A DNA stretch of 64,000 bases from Primula veris (taxonomy: Eukaryota; Streptophyta; Magnoliopsida; Ericales; Primulaceae), in assembly GCA_963682055.1 (NCBI GenBank), contig OY821742.1, positions 6,719,816 through 6,783,815 on the forward strand, read 5' to 3'. Within the stretch, counting starts at the first letter, position 1. Each line of letters begins with the position of its first letter. A program made the position numbers and the translations under genes. The notes beneath the pieces were generated by a model. That model was not told the origin of the DNA. It saw only the letters and a list, made by a program, of their open reading frames with translations, and made no database searches. Positions 1 to 16,586 of the stretch are shown in pieces.

Positions 1-314
1 ATATTTTTTCCTATTTTACAAATTGAAATTACACAAAATAAATAATAAATTTGAGAATAAAAGATATACCTTGAATTATGGATAAATTTGATTAATGATT
101 TGAGGTTTTTTGTTAAGAAAGTTGATAGTTATTGTGGTTGATTGATTTGAGTGATTTTTTGGGTTGAAAATTGGGGGTTTTTGAGAGAAAGAGAGAGAGT
201 GTAGAATAAAAGTTTATTTTTTAAAAAAAAAACGTAACATTCTGTTTTTTCAGGGACCTGTTGTGTAATTTTTGCGCAGCGACTGACTGTGTAATTCTGA
301 AAAACAGGGACTGA

Positions 315-403
315 CTGTGTAATTTCAAAAGAAATTACACAGACCGTAGATTAAATCTACGATTTACAGTGAATCACTGTAAACCGTAGATTTAATCTAC
401 GGT
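315..403. repeat. Cluster of four consecutive perfect palindromes
   Basis: Four perfect inverted repeats follow each other almost without spacer. They are 315-342 (12-bp stem CTGTGTAATTTC, 4-nt loop), 345-361 (8-bp stem, 1-nt loop), 363-383 (10-bp stem TTTACAGTGA, 1-nt loop) and 383-403 (10-bp stem ACCGTAGATT, 1-nt loop). The second and fourth share the CCGTAGATT motif. Just upstream, a GTGTAATT-containing phrase is repeated near 262, 290 and 317. This could be the subterminal region of a DNA transposon; I cannot assign a family. Confidence 0.7.
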
Positions 404-816
404 TACAGCGTTTATACAGAAAAAATGCAGTGTATTAAGTGCACCTCTAAAATAATATCCTCATATATTATTAGTTGAGACCACTGTTATAATAGTGAAC
501 CATGTTGTCGATTTTACTATGTATTATTGGTCTAAATTACTAAAATGAATTATAAAAAAAATTATATGCAATACGAAATAATAAATAATGCAATAAATGA
601 AATTACATCGGTTAGCAAAGTTATGGTAACAATTAGCCCGAATCGAGTACGAAACTCTCTCTTTAAAACTTATTCGCCCCCTAATGACTTTCGAATTTTT
701 ATGGACGTAAGTTTCCCAGAATACAACGGGTCTCGCGATCAATAGGAAGTCACAAATCAATCGCACGGTGAAACAGGGTAGCATTTGCACTCTCAGACAC
801 ACTAATGTTATGAAAA

Positions 817-891
817 TAATCAAACGGTACACCAGTGCAGTCGGTGTATTTGACTGCACATTGTACCGTTAATTCGTGTACCGTTTGATTA
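817..891. repeat. Nested perfect hairpin
   Basis: A perfect 16-bp inverted repeat (TAATCAAACGGTACAC at 817-832 and its complement at 876-891) encloses a second perfect 8-bp inverted repeat (835-842 with 852-859, 9-nt loop). A further GTACCGTT motif lies inside the outer loop near 863. It may be a small foldback element or an inverted transposon end. No gene association is evident. Confidence 0.65.
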
Positions 892-1613
892 CTTTAGATT
901 GGATCTGAACCGTAGGATCTAAAAGCCTATTAAAAAAAACTCTTAAATTACTATTGTATATTTAAATCTTACCACAGATCCCTAAAGGTTGCACCCATTC
1001 AATAAATAAAAACTCAAATGTCAACTGCACGCGTGGTTCCCGTGACACAGAATTATACCATCAGGAATGAGATTATTAATTATTATTTTCAAATAAGGTA
1101 AATTAAGTTAATCAAATACTAAGTAATAGAACTATTTACCAAGAAAACCATTTACTTATTAACTTGACTACCTTTTAGATCAAGCCCCATAATTCTCTCT
1201 CATTTATCCTTTTATACAACAACTTCCACATTTATTATTCCAAAAAATATAGATACTTACTTTTTATCTACGTTTAGAATTCTCAATTGAAAATTTGGTT
1301 TATTATAGAGACCAATTTCAATTCACAATATTCCATTTTTCCAACAAACCAGACCTACCCAATATTTTCACGCCGGTGATAAGATGTTATGTACGGTAAC
1401 GGTAAATATGACATGAAGTACTTCAAGGGGACAAACAACTTCTTTAAGTTTCCGTACAGGCGGCTAATAGCTAAGGTTGCATTTGCTACATAATAAGGCA
1501 ATAGTTAAAGTTCAGATTTTATTGACGAAACTTACATAAGAAAGAAATATAATTCCAGCACACACTGATCTTCGTCATAGTTATACACAAAGTAGGAAAA
1601 TGATTTTGAAAAA

Positions 1614-7210
<5,597 letters not shown>

Positions 7211-7344
7211 TTTCACAGGTTTTCTTAGTGTTTACAGAGAAAATGGTTAGTTTTTTTTTTTTTTATTTAATGAGAAAGATATGGTTTTATCATGTACTAC
7301 TTATTATGTATGCATAAATATGTTTGCATGTATGAGTATCCTGC

Positions 7345-7625
7345 TACATCACCGTACATCGGTAAAACCGGTATCAAAGCGAACATATTTTTCCGTTTTT
7401 TCTGTTTTTGATTTTATTTTTATTTTTTTTAGACCAAACCAAATCGGTTTGTTTCGGTCCGGTTTCGGTATTTCGGTTTTTTTTCGGTTTTTCATGGGGT
7501 TTTTCAGTATTTTCGGTTTTTTTGTTTTTTTCGGTTCGGTTTTATTGTAAACCGAACTGAAAAATGTTCGGTTTTTCGATTTTGGTCTTTTTCGGTTCGG
7601 CTTTTTGGGGTTTTCGCTCGGTTCT
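7345..7625. repeat. Degenerate CGGTTT low-complexity tract
   Basis: Dense, irregular tandem TCGGTTTT/CGGTTCGG hexamers upstream of the reductase gene. The open frame across it is rich in Phe and Ser purely because of composition and is not a gene. Confidence 0.75.
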
Positions 7626-7630
7626 AGTTT

Positions 7631-9550
7631 ACACTATAAAAAATATGGCTTTATTATCATATGCTTTGTTGCTGAATCGATGATAATTGAGTTAAATTGT
7701 TAAATTTAACAGCAGTTTAGTCAAAGCATTTAATGTACTTCTTTTGTTATGTTAGTATTGTAATTAATTGATATTTTGTTGTTGATGTAGTGAATATTAT
7801 TAAATTTTGTTATCAGTTTAGCATCATAAATAATTTAATATTTTATTTTTAAAATATAGTGGCTTCAACCCATGATAGGTTTCAAAAAGTTGTGTGTTTT
7901 ATATCCCAATAGTTTTTGAGAAGTTGTATGGTGCTAAACTGAGCAACACAACCATTTATGTATGTAAAATATAAATAACAAAAAAGATGATAATTAATAG
8001 ACACAAGTACACAAGTGGTGTGATGGAAGACACGTATGTACACAGGATGATGAACATTTTAAGCAATATTACTTTTTACTTAATATTATTTTTACTTACG
8101 ATAATTAACATGTTTTGTTGTCATTCAATAATCTTACTTTTATGAAAATTAAAATCTTTTTTATCTTACTTACTAAAAGCAAACTTCATGTTACTTATGA
8201 AGTAAACTACTTTTGGTCCACTGTAGCTATTCTAGTATACATAACCACCGAGAACTTAACCACTTTAAAATGCTTTCAAATCTCACTTATTATACTTATT
8301 AATTATTGAAAATATTTGTTTTACAAGATTTTTTTAATATTAATAACGCATTTAAGGAGTTTTATTTTACAATTGTTATGAGAAAAGATTATCTAGTAGA
8401 TGTTGGTTCATAGTTATCAGTAAACTCTATTTAGGTAGAAAATTCGTTTTTCCGGAAACCCATTTCGAAAACGGAAAGGGAAACGATACTCTTTCGAAAG
8501 GTTTAGTGAAACATCGTAAAATCTTTTAAAAAAATATTCATAACTCTAATAATCTGAATAATATACTTTATTAGAACTTTAATAAAGATTTTACAATACC
8601 ATTTTTGTAATAAAATAGGAAAAATATACATTACAACATTATGAAATCAAGTTCCTAAAACAGAATATATAATATATAAATAATTTATTTGTTTAGTTAC
8701 TCAAATTTTAGCTATTTATCTCGTGAAATACAATAAATTGGTATTTTTTTTTTCGTATTATTATTATGGAATCGAAATGACTATATGCAATTTAATCGAA
8801 ATGAAATTTGTTATCAAATTTGTAGAAACTTGAGAAACTATAGGCAAAGTCGTTAATTTTGTAACATTTTTATGTTCGTATAATCGTTAATTTTGTAACA
8901 TTTTGTAACATTTTTATGTTCGTATTATCGTTATATTTTCATAGTTTTGTTTTCTTTTAATCTTTCAATGAAATCTTTTTTGCTAGTTCATTATTTATTG
9001 TGATTCTACTCATTGATATATACTATTATTTTAACTCAAAATGTAAACAAATTTTACCAAACAACATTTTTAATGAAAAATATATTTTTACAGTGTTCAC
9101 CAAACAAAATTTACTTACTAACAAGTAAACCGAAAAATTATATTTTTCACATTCCTTTAAAAAAAAATATACTTTTCAACCTAAAACACACAATCAAACG
9201 GAGACCATTGTGTCGGTTAATAGTACAATTTTTGCTTTCAACAGAAAACTGGTGTTTTACTAGGTTAGTTTATAAGGAAAATATGAACATCTTGACCGAT
9301 ATATTTCCTAAAGGGGCCATTTTTTTGAGGTGTGTCGGTTGTTTATTTTAAAATGTTGCTTCACAAAAGTCAAAACTAGTCATTTTAAGTTAGTCAGGTC
9401 TTTAGATTGCTATTCCCATATGATAATGACATTAATTTCGTATGTAACTGATATTAATTTTTATATGATACCAATGCCACGTCAATATGTTATATAATTT
9501 TTAATAAAATTGTTATTATTTTTATAACATTTCCGAGTCATATATATCTA
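7631..9550. other. AT-rich intergenic DNA
   Basis: No gene, RNA or clear transposon end recognised. A short local duplication of the phrase TCGTTAATTTTGTAACATTT occurs near 8850-8910. Confidence 0.5.
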
Positions 9551-9555
9551 ATTAT
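9551..9555. repeat. Target-site duplication ATTAT, left copy
   Basis: Five bases immediately left of the LTR at 9556. The same ATTAT follows the other LTR at 16842-16846, marking a single clean insertion of the copia element. Confidence 0.9.
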
Positions 9556-9810
9556 TGTTTTACGCCAAATTAGCTCAATAATATACGTAAGAGAAAGAGA
9601 GATAATGAGTGCCAAAACATATGTATTCAAGTGTGTTGTTGGTGTACCAAACTCCATACCCATAAGCTCTTTATATAGGCTAGAGGTTTGGAGGTTACAA
9701 GCTAAATGTTAATGATAAGAAACTCAAAGGTTGTAACATACAAAGGAGCAAATGCTCATACTAAATGATATGTAACTCTTAAACTAATGGACTATCTAAT
9801 ATTTACAACA
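9556..9810 (-). repeat. 3' LTR of copia element 1
   Basis: On the element's strand it begins TGTTGTAAATATTGG and ends CGTAAAACA, the TG...CA LTR form. It is the same length (255 bp) as the LTR at 16587-16841 and differs from it at three bases. Confidence 0.95.
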
Positions 9811-9820
9811 CTCCCCCTTG
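9811..9820 (-). promoter_or_regulatory. Polypurine tract of copia element 1
   Basis: CAAGGGGGAG on the element's strand lies directly against the 3' LTR, where plus-strand DNA synthesis of an LTR element is primed. Confidence 0.85.
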
Positions 9821-10220
9821 GATGTCCAAAAATATATTTAATCACATTTGAGATCCTCTGTCTTGTAGCTTGTTGGTACGAACTAACCACTAACAAACGC
9901 CTCGTTAAAACCTTGCAAGAGAAAACCCATTAGGAAAAAACCTCTAGGCGAAGGACAAAAAGAGTACGATTTGGTTAGAACAATAGGGGTAATCACATAC
10001 ATAAAGTGCCTCATCAAAACCTTGTCAGAGTAAACCCAATGGGAAAAACCTCTGATCGAGGAAAAAAAAGTACATTGTGATTAGAAGTATTCGACTGGAT
10101 ACTCCCCCTGATTTAGGCCATCATTAGTGAGGATTTTCTCGATTTAGTGTCTGAGAAATCGAGCATACATCAGGATGCTCCCCCTCACTTGCACACGACA
10201 GGGTGCAAGGACATGTCACT
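9821..10220 (-). other. 3' non-coding region of element 1 with repeated CCCA-TGGG motifs
   Basis: Two copies of a phrase with an inverted CCCATTGGG-type core, flanked by AAGGTTTT and GAGGCA-type motifs, occur at about 9900-9950 and 10008-10065. The same phrase is repeated four times in element 2 (22945-23360). No coding. Confidence 0.7.
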
Positions 10221-13200
10221 TTAGGATAGCTCAGAAAGCTTCCTAAGACCAATTGCTTTGACATGTTTCTGAAATGAATACTTTGGCAGTGACTTAGTCA
10301 ACAAGTCTGCGTGATTATTCTCTGATCCAATATGCTTAACTTCAATCTTTTGAAGAGCTTGTTGCTCATGTGTAAAGAACAACTTTGGCGAGATATGTTT
10401 GGTGGCATCACCTTTGATGTAACCATGTTTTGCTTGATCAATAACAGCGGTGTTGTCCTCATAAATAACAACTGGTTCATCAGGATCATAAGCTAGGTCA
10501 CACGTACTTCGAATATGGCCAATAACTGCTCGAAGCCATACACACTCTCTAGTCGCCTCATAGAGCGCGAGTAGCTCAGAGTGGTTCGTCGAAGTAGCCA
10601 CCAAGGTCTGTTTACGAGACCTCCACGATATCGCCGTGTTCCCAATGGTAAAGACATAACCAGATTGGGAACGTCCCTTGTGCGGGTCTGATAAGTAACC
10701 CGCATCGGCGTAACCGACAAGGGTCGCGTTATTTCGAGTGCCAAGGGGGTTGGACTCACTCGTTGACACGTAGGGATAGAACAAACCCATATCCGTAGTA
10801 CCCTTAAGGTAACGGAAGACGTCTTTAATGCCATTCCAGTGGCGGCGTGTTGGCGCGGTGCTGTGTCGAGCTAGACAATTCACAGCAAACGAGATGTCCG
10901 GTCTAGTACATTGAGCCAAGTACAATAGTGCGCCTATTGTACCCAGATATGAGCACTCAGGACTCAATATCTCTTCATCGTCCTCCTTTGGACGGAAGGG
11001 GTCCTTATTAATGTCTAGAGAGCGGACGACCATGGGAGTGGATGACGGTTTTGCGTCGTGATGACTAAACCGTCTCAACACCTTCTGGGTGTAATTTTCT
11101 TGATGGACTAAAATTCCATCTTTACGGTGCTCGATCTGCAGGCCGAGGCAATACCGTGTCTTCCCAAGATCTTTCATCTCGAATTCCTTTTTCAGGAGTT
11201 CGGCAGTTTCGAACAACTCTTTCGAGGTTCCTATGAGATTCATATCATCTACATAGACTGCGATAATAGCGTATCCTGAAGTGGATTTATTTATGAACAC
11301 GCATGGGCATAATTCATCATTAACATATCCCAAGCCGATCAAGTATTCACTTAGACGGTTATACCACATCCGTCCGGATTGTTTCAATCCATATAGTGAA
11401 CGTCTCAGCCTAATAGAGAATGTGTTCCGTGGCCGGGAACTACTTGATTCAGGCAACTTAAGTCCTTCAGGGACTTTCATGTATATCTCTGTGTCCAGAT
11501 CCCCGTAGAGATAAGCTGTGACCACATCCATGAGCTGCATATTCAGTTTTTCGGAAACTACTAAACTGATTAAGTAGCGGAACGTTATAACGTCCATTAC
11601 GGGAGAATACGTCTCCTCATAATCAATTCCAGGGCGTTGAGAGAAGCCTTGCGCCACTAGGCGAGCTTTGTATCTAACAATCTCATTACTCTCATTACGC
11701 TTCCTTACGAAAACCCATTTATAACCAACTGGTTTAACATTGGGTGGTGTTGGAACGACAGGTCCAAACACTCTTCGTTTCGTGAAGGAATCCAATTCAG
11801 CCTGGATTGCTTGTTTCCATTGAGGCCAGTCCGTTCTTCGCTGACAATCAGCAACGGTACGTGGTTCCATGTCATCATTGCTCATAATGCCAGTGGCCAC
11901 TGCGTATATAAACACATCATCGATGACAGTTTCGTTTCGCTTCAAAATATCGTCTAAACTAGTATACTCGACAGATATTTCGAGGTTATCGGGATGATTA
12001 GGAACTGGTGTTACATCAGGAACACGCTCCTCTAATACATCACCGTGATCCTTAATGATCTCATGTGGCAAAACAGATGCAACAGGATTTCTCCTCCTCC
12101 GAGGCAGAACATCCTTGGAACCAACCGGTCTTCCTCTTTTCTTGGGAAGAGCAGCGGACTGGACGGCCGACGGCAGCGTCCTTTGCTCGGTGGGTACAAC
12201 CGGAGCAACATGTTCAACATGAACATGGCGTCTCACAGGAACGTCTATCCTTGCAGGCACATTTGCAGCAGGTATATGTGATCTCGTGACATTTGCTAGG
12301 TCATTAAATGCGTCTGGCATTTGATTTACAACATTTTGCAGACCTATGATTCTCTGCACTTCCTTATCACTATGTGCAGTTGGGGGATCTAGATGAGACA
12401 TAGTGGGTACATGCCACGTTAATTCACGTCGTTTCTTATCAACGTTAACGTGCATTTCTCCCCCTAACGACGGGAAGAGTGTCTCATCAAAGTCACAATC
12501 CGCATGTTTAGCGGTAAAGAGATCGCCTGTCAAGGGCTCTAAATAGCGTATTATGGACGGGGATTCATAACCGACATATATTCCCTGTCGTTTCTGAGGT
12601 CCAAATTTTGAACGCTTTGGCGGCTCAATTGGAACATTGACTAAGCACCCAAACACGCGTAAATGTGAGACATCGGGCTCATATCCAGTTACCAACTGGT
12701 ACGCAGATAGTGGTTGGGTGGCCATGGGCCTCAGACGGACCAACGCAGCAGCATGCAAAATTGCATGGCCCCATGCAGAAATTGGAAGTTTGGTGCGCAT
12801 TACCAAAGTTCGCGCAATCATTTGCAAACGCTTAATGAAAGCTTCTGCAAGACCATTTTGGGTGTGAACATAAGCAACTGGATGTTCAAGATCAATTCCC
12901 AACGTCATGCAATAATCATCGAAAGTTTTCGATGTGAACTCCGCGGCATTATCAAGTCTAATAGACTTTATTGGATAATCCGGATGGTGAGCCCTCAACT
13001 TAATGATCTGGGCAAGGAGTTTAGGAAACGCTGCGTTTCTTGTGGACAACAAAGCTACGTGTGACCATCTTGTCGATGCATCAACCAAAACCATGAAATA
13101 TTTAAATGGTCCGCATGTTGGTTGGATTGGTCCACAAATATCTCCTTGAATTCGTTCAAGGAATTGGGAAACCAATTTTGTAGGCTTCACGTGAATTGGT

Positions 13201-13826
13201 TTGAGATTTGTCTTTCCAATAGAGCATGCTTGGCATAGGCTTTTCGGATTGATCACGAAATTTTTTCCTCCAAGAGGATGCCCATGTGATGCGTTCATCG
13301 TTCGAAGCATCGTATTTTGACCCGGGTGTCCCAGCCGGTCATGCCATAACATATAAATGCTCTCATCAATCAGCGCCCGCCGAATGATTAGATTGCTTTC
13401 AATGTTTCGTATCGTGGTAACATACAAACCACTTGAAAGACATCTCAACTTCTCCAAAATACGCTTTTGGTCGTATTGAGTGGAGGTGATGTAAAGGTAT
13501 TCAATACCATTTTCACGAGCAGTTTCAATATGAAACTTGTTTTCTCGGATATCCTTAAAACTCAACAAGGTTCGACTGGACCTCGGAGAATATAAGGCCT
13601 CAGATATGGTCAAAAGAGTACCATTTGACAACAAGACTTGGGCTTTACCAAAGCCTTCAACAAGGGTCGACGGGCCCGAAATTGTTGTCACTGAGGTTAC
13701 TTTAGGCGTAAAGTTGATAAAATAGCATTTATCTTTTAAGATAGTGTGTGTAGTACCACTATCAGCCAGACAATCAACTGCCCCACAATTCATGCCTAAA
13801 AGTAAAAATAATTTAAAGTTGGTCAC
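10221..13826 (-). CDS. pol: Copia pol polyprotein: protease, integrase, reverse transcriptase, RNase H
   Basis: Uninterrupted frame of 1201 codons. Position 1 is a GTG; the first ATG is at 13791-13793 (residue 12), so the true start is uncertain. Domains in order: aspartic protease CLADSGTTHTIL (about 19-30); integrase zinc-binding WHDRLGHPG (about 161) to CQAC; integrase core with GDICGP, RLDNAAEF and AEAFIKR; copia-type GYKWVFVRKRN and RLVAQGFSQ; RT active site YVDD at 858-861; RNase H with GYADAGYLSD, TNHSELLALYEA, EDNTAVI and SENNHADLLTKSLP. All catalytic motifs are present. It lies about 190 bp downstream of gag in a different frame, so expression needs splicing, frameshifting or re-initiation. 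It encodes the enzymes for cDNA synthesis and integration. Confidence 0.95.
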   Translation of the reverse strand: MTNFKLFLLLGMNCGAVDCLADSGTTHTILKDKCYFINFTPKVTSVTTISGPSTLVEGFGKAQVLLSNGTLLTISEALYSPRSSRTLLSFKDIRENKFHIETARENGIEYLYITSTQYDQKRILEKLRCLSSGLYVTTIRNIESNLIIRRALIDESIYMLWHDRLGHPGQNTMLRTMNASHGHPLGGKNFVINPKSLCQACSIGKTNLKPIHVKPTKLVSQFLERIQGDICGPIQPTCGPFKYFMVLVDASTRWSHVALLSTRNAAFPKLLAQIIKLRAHHPDYPIKSIRLDNAAEFTSKTFDDYCMTLGIDLEHPVAYVHTQNGLAEAFIKRLQMIARTLVMRTKLPISAWGHAILHAAALVRLRPMATQPLSAYQLVTGYEPDVSHLRVFGCLVNVPIEPPKRSKFGPQKRQGIYVGYESPSIIRYLEPLTGDLFTAKHADCDFDETLFPSLGGEMHVNVDKKRRELTWHVPTMSHLDPPTAHSDKEVQRIIGLQNVVNQMPDAFNDLANVTRSHIPAANVPARIDVPVRRHVHVEHVAPVVPTEQRTLPSAVQSAALPKKRGRPVGSKDVLPRRRRNPVASVLPHEIIKDHGDVLEERVPDVTPVPNHPDNLEISVEYTSLDDILKRNETVIDDVFIYAVATGIMSNDDMEPRTVADCQRRTDWPQWKQAIQAELDSFTKRRVFGPVVPTPPNVKPVGYKWVFVRKRNESNEIVRYKARLVAQGFSQRPGIDYEETYSPVMDVITFRYLISLVVSEKLNMQLMDVVTAYLYGDLDTEIYMKVPEGLKLPESSSSRPRNTFSIRLRRSLYGLKQSGRMWYNRLSEYLIGLGYVNDELCPCVFINKSTSGYAIIAVYVDDMNLIGTSKELFETAELLKKEFEMKDLGKTRYCLGLQIEHRKDGILVHQENYTQKVLRRFSHHDAKPSSTPMVVRSLDINKDPFRPKEDDEEILSPECSYLGTIGALLYLAQCTRPDISFAVNCLARHSTAPTRRHWNGIKDVFRYLKGTTDMGLFYPYVSTSESNPLGTRNNATLVGYADAGYLSDPHKGRSQSGYVFTIGNTAISWRSRKQTLVATSTNHSELLALYEATRECVWLRAVIGHIRSTCDLAYDPDEPVVIYEDNTAVIDQAKHGYIKGDATKHISPKLFFTHEQQALQKIEVKHIGSENNHADLLTKSLPKYSFQKHVKAIGLRKLSELS

Positions 13827-14013
13827 ACTAATAAAGGAATCGCTTAACGAAATAACTTTAAATTATTGCGAGAAAAATTTATTCATAATGCAAAACCACA
13901 TAATCCAAAAGAAACAAAATCCAAGGAAAAAGCATAATCCGAATGGAAATTAAAAACATAATCCAAGAGCTAAACAAGTGCTCAATTATTAACGAAAAAT
14001 GAAGAAATTTTTT
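13827..14013 (-). other. Gag-pol spacer with a candidate 3' splice site
   Basis: The spacer has stops in the gag frame and ends in a T-rich stretch followed by ACTTTTAG|GCATGAATTG on the element's strand, just before the protease. The equivalent place in element 2 (near 19497-19515) keeps TTTTAGGCA. It resembles an intron acceptor; no strong donor was identified next to the gag stop. Confidence 0.4.
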
Positions 14014-15009
14014 TTATTCTTCCATTTGAGCCACGAAGTCCGGGGTCTCAAGAATTTGCTTTCCGCTCGCTTCAACCATATTTGCTTCGGCATTTCTACC
14101 CCTATGATAGTTTTGAACTTCTTGGGGAGTTGCCTTGCAGGTCCTTTGCATATGACCATAAACACCACATTTGTAGCACAGAATTTGCGCTTGAGCATTT
14201 TCTGTTGCTTTGGGACGACTGGCCCTGTTGTTGTTTTCCCTACCACGAGACTGCCTAGGAGCCAAAGGTCTTCGGTTCGGACGTTTATCCAAACCTCGCT
14301 TGGCTGGGCGAGCATTACGCTCCCCATGATTCCTTGGCTGACGGGACGACTGGCCCTTGTCTCGGTTCCCATATCGTGGAGGTGGTCCACGAACAGTATA
14401 AGCATCAGGCCTTGGAATAGCCTTTGTCCCAGCAGGACGAGAATTGTTGTTCCTCATTAAAACGAGGCTATTTTTCTCATCCAATAACAGCTGGGTGATG
14501 AGCTCAGGGAACTTGGTATACTTAGACTGACGATATTGCTTTTGGAGCAAGTTGTCAGAGGTAGGAAATGTGGTGTAGGTTTTCTCCAGCAAGTCATTGT
14601 CGGTTAATGTTTCACCACAATACTGGAGAAGAGCACGAATCCTGCATACTTCAGCATTATATTTCGTAACGCTCTCGAAGTCCTGAAATCGCAGATTCAG
14701 CCAATCATGGCGGGCTTCAGGAAGCCATATGGTCTTTTGGTGGTCGAAGCGCTCTCTGAGAGAGTCCCACAACATCTTCGGTGAGGTGATCGCTATGAAC
14801 TCAGACTTCATTGCATCTGATAAGTGGCGGCGGAACAGAATCATCGCCCTCGCATTCATTTCACGCGACACTTCCACTTCACGTTCATCCTCAGCGTAGA
14901 TGACGTCCAACAAGCCTTGGGCATCTAGATGGTTCTGGATATCTTGAGTCCAGTCCAAGTAGTTCTTGCCAGCGGCATCGAGGATCGAAAAGTCAAGTTT
15001 GATTGACAT
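14014..15009 (-). CDS. gag: Copia Gag protein
   Basis: A 331-aa capsid/nucleocapsid protein starting MSIKLDFSILDAAGKNYLDW, typical of copia Gag. The frame is open upstream to 15138, but the ATG at 15009 is the sensible start: it begins the conserved domain and follows a T/C-rich TTGTAG. The middle section has the family phrase MLWDSLRERFDHQKT. A basic Arg/Asn-rich region precedes a single CCHC zinc knuckle, CYKCGVYGHMQRTC, at about 278-291, which packages RNA. It ends TPDFVAQMEE. Intact, matching an otherwise complete element. Confidence 0.9.
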   Translation of the reverse strand: MSIKLDFSILDAAGKNYLDWTQDIQNHLDAQGLLDVIYAEDEREVEVSREMNARAMILFRRHLSDAMKSEFIAITSPKMLWDSLRERFDHQKTIWLPEARHDWLNLRFQDFESVTKYNAEVCRIRALLQYCGETLTDNDLLEKTYTTFPTSDNLLQKQYRQSKYTKFPELITQLLLDEKNSLVLMRNNNSRPAGTKAIPRPDAYTVRGPPPRYGNRDKGQSSRQPRNHGERNARPAKRGLDKRPNRRPLAPRQSRGRENNNRASRPKATENAQAQILCYKCGVYGHMQRTCKATPQEVQNYHRGRNAEANMVEASGKQILETPDFVAQMEE

Positions 15010-16568
15010 TTTTCTACAACGGGAGAAAAATACTGGATTAGTTATCATATAAATCAACAGGTTTATATGTTTATGGTTTGCATAAGCACAAACTTGTTTC
15101 GAATCGACAGGTTCGAAAAATACTAGTTTTGCTTTCAATTGAATAGGTTCTCTTTAATCGAACAACGGGCCGATAATGAGACACCAATTCAGCGAAAATA
15201 CACATATATAGACACATTCGGGGAACTTATTATTTACTCAACCCCTTTCGGTAGCTCTATTCGGACACGACCAGGAAAGACGGTGAGGGGGGTGGGCACG
15301 AATGCCTCTTAAAAACCGACCTCATTAGGAGAGCGACTTCCGCCTTTATCTTTCCTAGACATCGTATCCAAATAGGTGAGCCTATTTGGGGAAGATTCAT
15401 AATTATTCCAACTTAAATGTGAATATATACCGGTTTCGCAAATTTTTCACAAAAAAAATTTTAAGCTCACATATTCAATTCGTTAAATAGAAATAGGCTT
15501 AAAAAAATTCAATCACATTTAATTTAACAAGCCATGTTTAACAATCATATGCAGATTCACGCATGTATTACCAAAATCTTATTCCATGCAGGATAAAATT
15601 TATTATAACCGTAACTAATATGAGAGTGTTCGCATAGGTGTTCTCAATTTAATCAAATTCTACGATACAATCCTATCGAATATTAAGTACAATTCATCAC
15701 ACATATTTGCACCTTAACAATATCATAATATAAAAGGGCATGCCATACTCATGCAAACTAGTCCTAACATGGAGTAGTAATATTAAAGCACATGAGTTAT
15801 TATTAAATCCAACACTAAAATGTGACTTTTGCCATTTTTTATGTGTAATTAATACATCGCATATGTTATATCAATTCGTAGGCAATAAATTGTGGCATGC
15901 TAAGAGGTTAAATTTAGTTAATGACACACAAGCAATTAATACTATCATGCAAGAGGTATTTTCTACAAGATTTCTATAAATTTTAGAAGTTGTAGCAATT
16001 AAATCTAACATCATTTGCATGTAAATAAATATTTTCGGACTAAACAATGGGTAAACTCGTACATATATACTATTCTGTGTATAGGGAGTATCTACAGGGA
16101 CTACGAGTGTAAATACAGGAAACTATTTACATTTTAAGGGTAATTACAGCTCTGGTCCTATAGTTTACAGAGAGTTACAGCGAAGTATTACAGTTTCAGA
16201 AAATTTCAGAATGGTCCTGCAGTGTTCTAAAAGTGACAGTTTTGGTCGGACAGATTCACATACAAGTTTTAACTTGTTTTATAAGTGATATACATGGGTT
16301 ATAATAGCCATTGTTTATCAAAATAAACCATCTATCATGTGATATACATCCTAAACTTGAGATTTCCGGTTTTATTATTGATTAATCATGCAATTTCTAC
16401 GTTTTATTACAAGTAGAAATATATGTACCTTAATTCGGAAATGCGAAAGAATGATCGATATGTAATCTAACAACCCAATAAAACCTCTTCCTAACTCTTC
16501 GAAGAAGAAATAGATCCGTATACTCACTTCTAATGAAACTATCTAGCTATTTCTCTATTCCGTCGTGA
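15010..16568 (-). other. 5' leader of copia element 1
   Basis: Non-coding region between primer-binding site and gag. Its part at about 15190-15420 (AGGTGAGCCTATTTGG and the neighbouring phrase GACGGTGAGG) is conserved in inverse orientation in element 2 at 18125-18320, so it is a family feature. It probably holds packaging or translation signals. Confidence 0.6.
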
Positions 16569-16586
16569 AGCAAAGTGCCGATAACG
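16569..16586 (-). promoter_or_regulatory. Primer-binding-type site of copia element 1
   Basis: CGTTATCGGCACTTTGCT on the element's strand directly follows the 5' LTR. It is identical to the sequence after the 5' LTR of element 2. It is not the common initiator-Met PBS (TGGTATCAGAGC); I could not assign a tRNA. Confidence 0.7.

Larger units (their letters stand above)
1..1613. other. Intergenic DNA, no gene recognised
   Basis: AT-rich DNA downstream of the minus-strand reductase gene. Open frames of 66-111 codons exist near 524-859, but they overlap a hairpin-forming repeat, show no domain I recognise, and lack splice or promoter context. Two palindromic structures inside it are listed separately. 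Confidence 0.6.

Noticed and set aside
524..859. Minus-strand frame of 111 codons
   Set aside because: Overlaps the nested hairpin, has no recognisable domain, and nothing around it supports a gene.
7281..7550. Phe-rich plus-strand frame
   Set aside because: Produced by the CGGTTT low-complexity tract.
13791..13826. GTG at 13826 as the true pol start
   Set aside because: Plant translation does not normally use it; the frame is simply open upstream. ATG at 13793 or a splice junction is more plausible.
13999..14460. Plus-strand frame of 153 codons over gag
   Set aside because: Antisense shadow of the real gag frame, which has the zinc knuckle and family motifs.
16569..16586. Initiator-Met tRNA primer-binding site
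   Set aside because: The sequence is not TGGTATCAGAGC and I could not match it convincingly to a tRNA 3' end, so the primer is left open.
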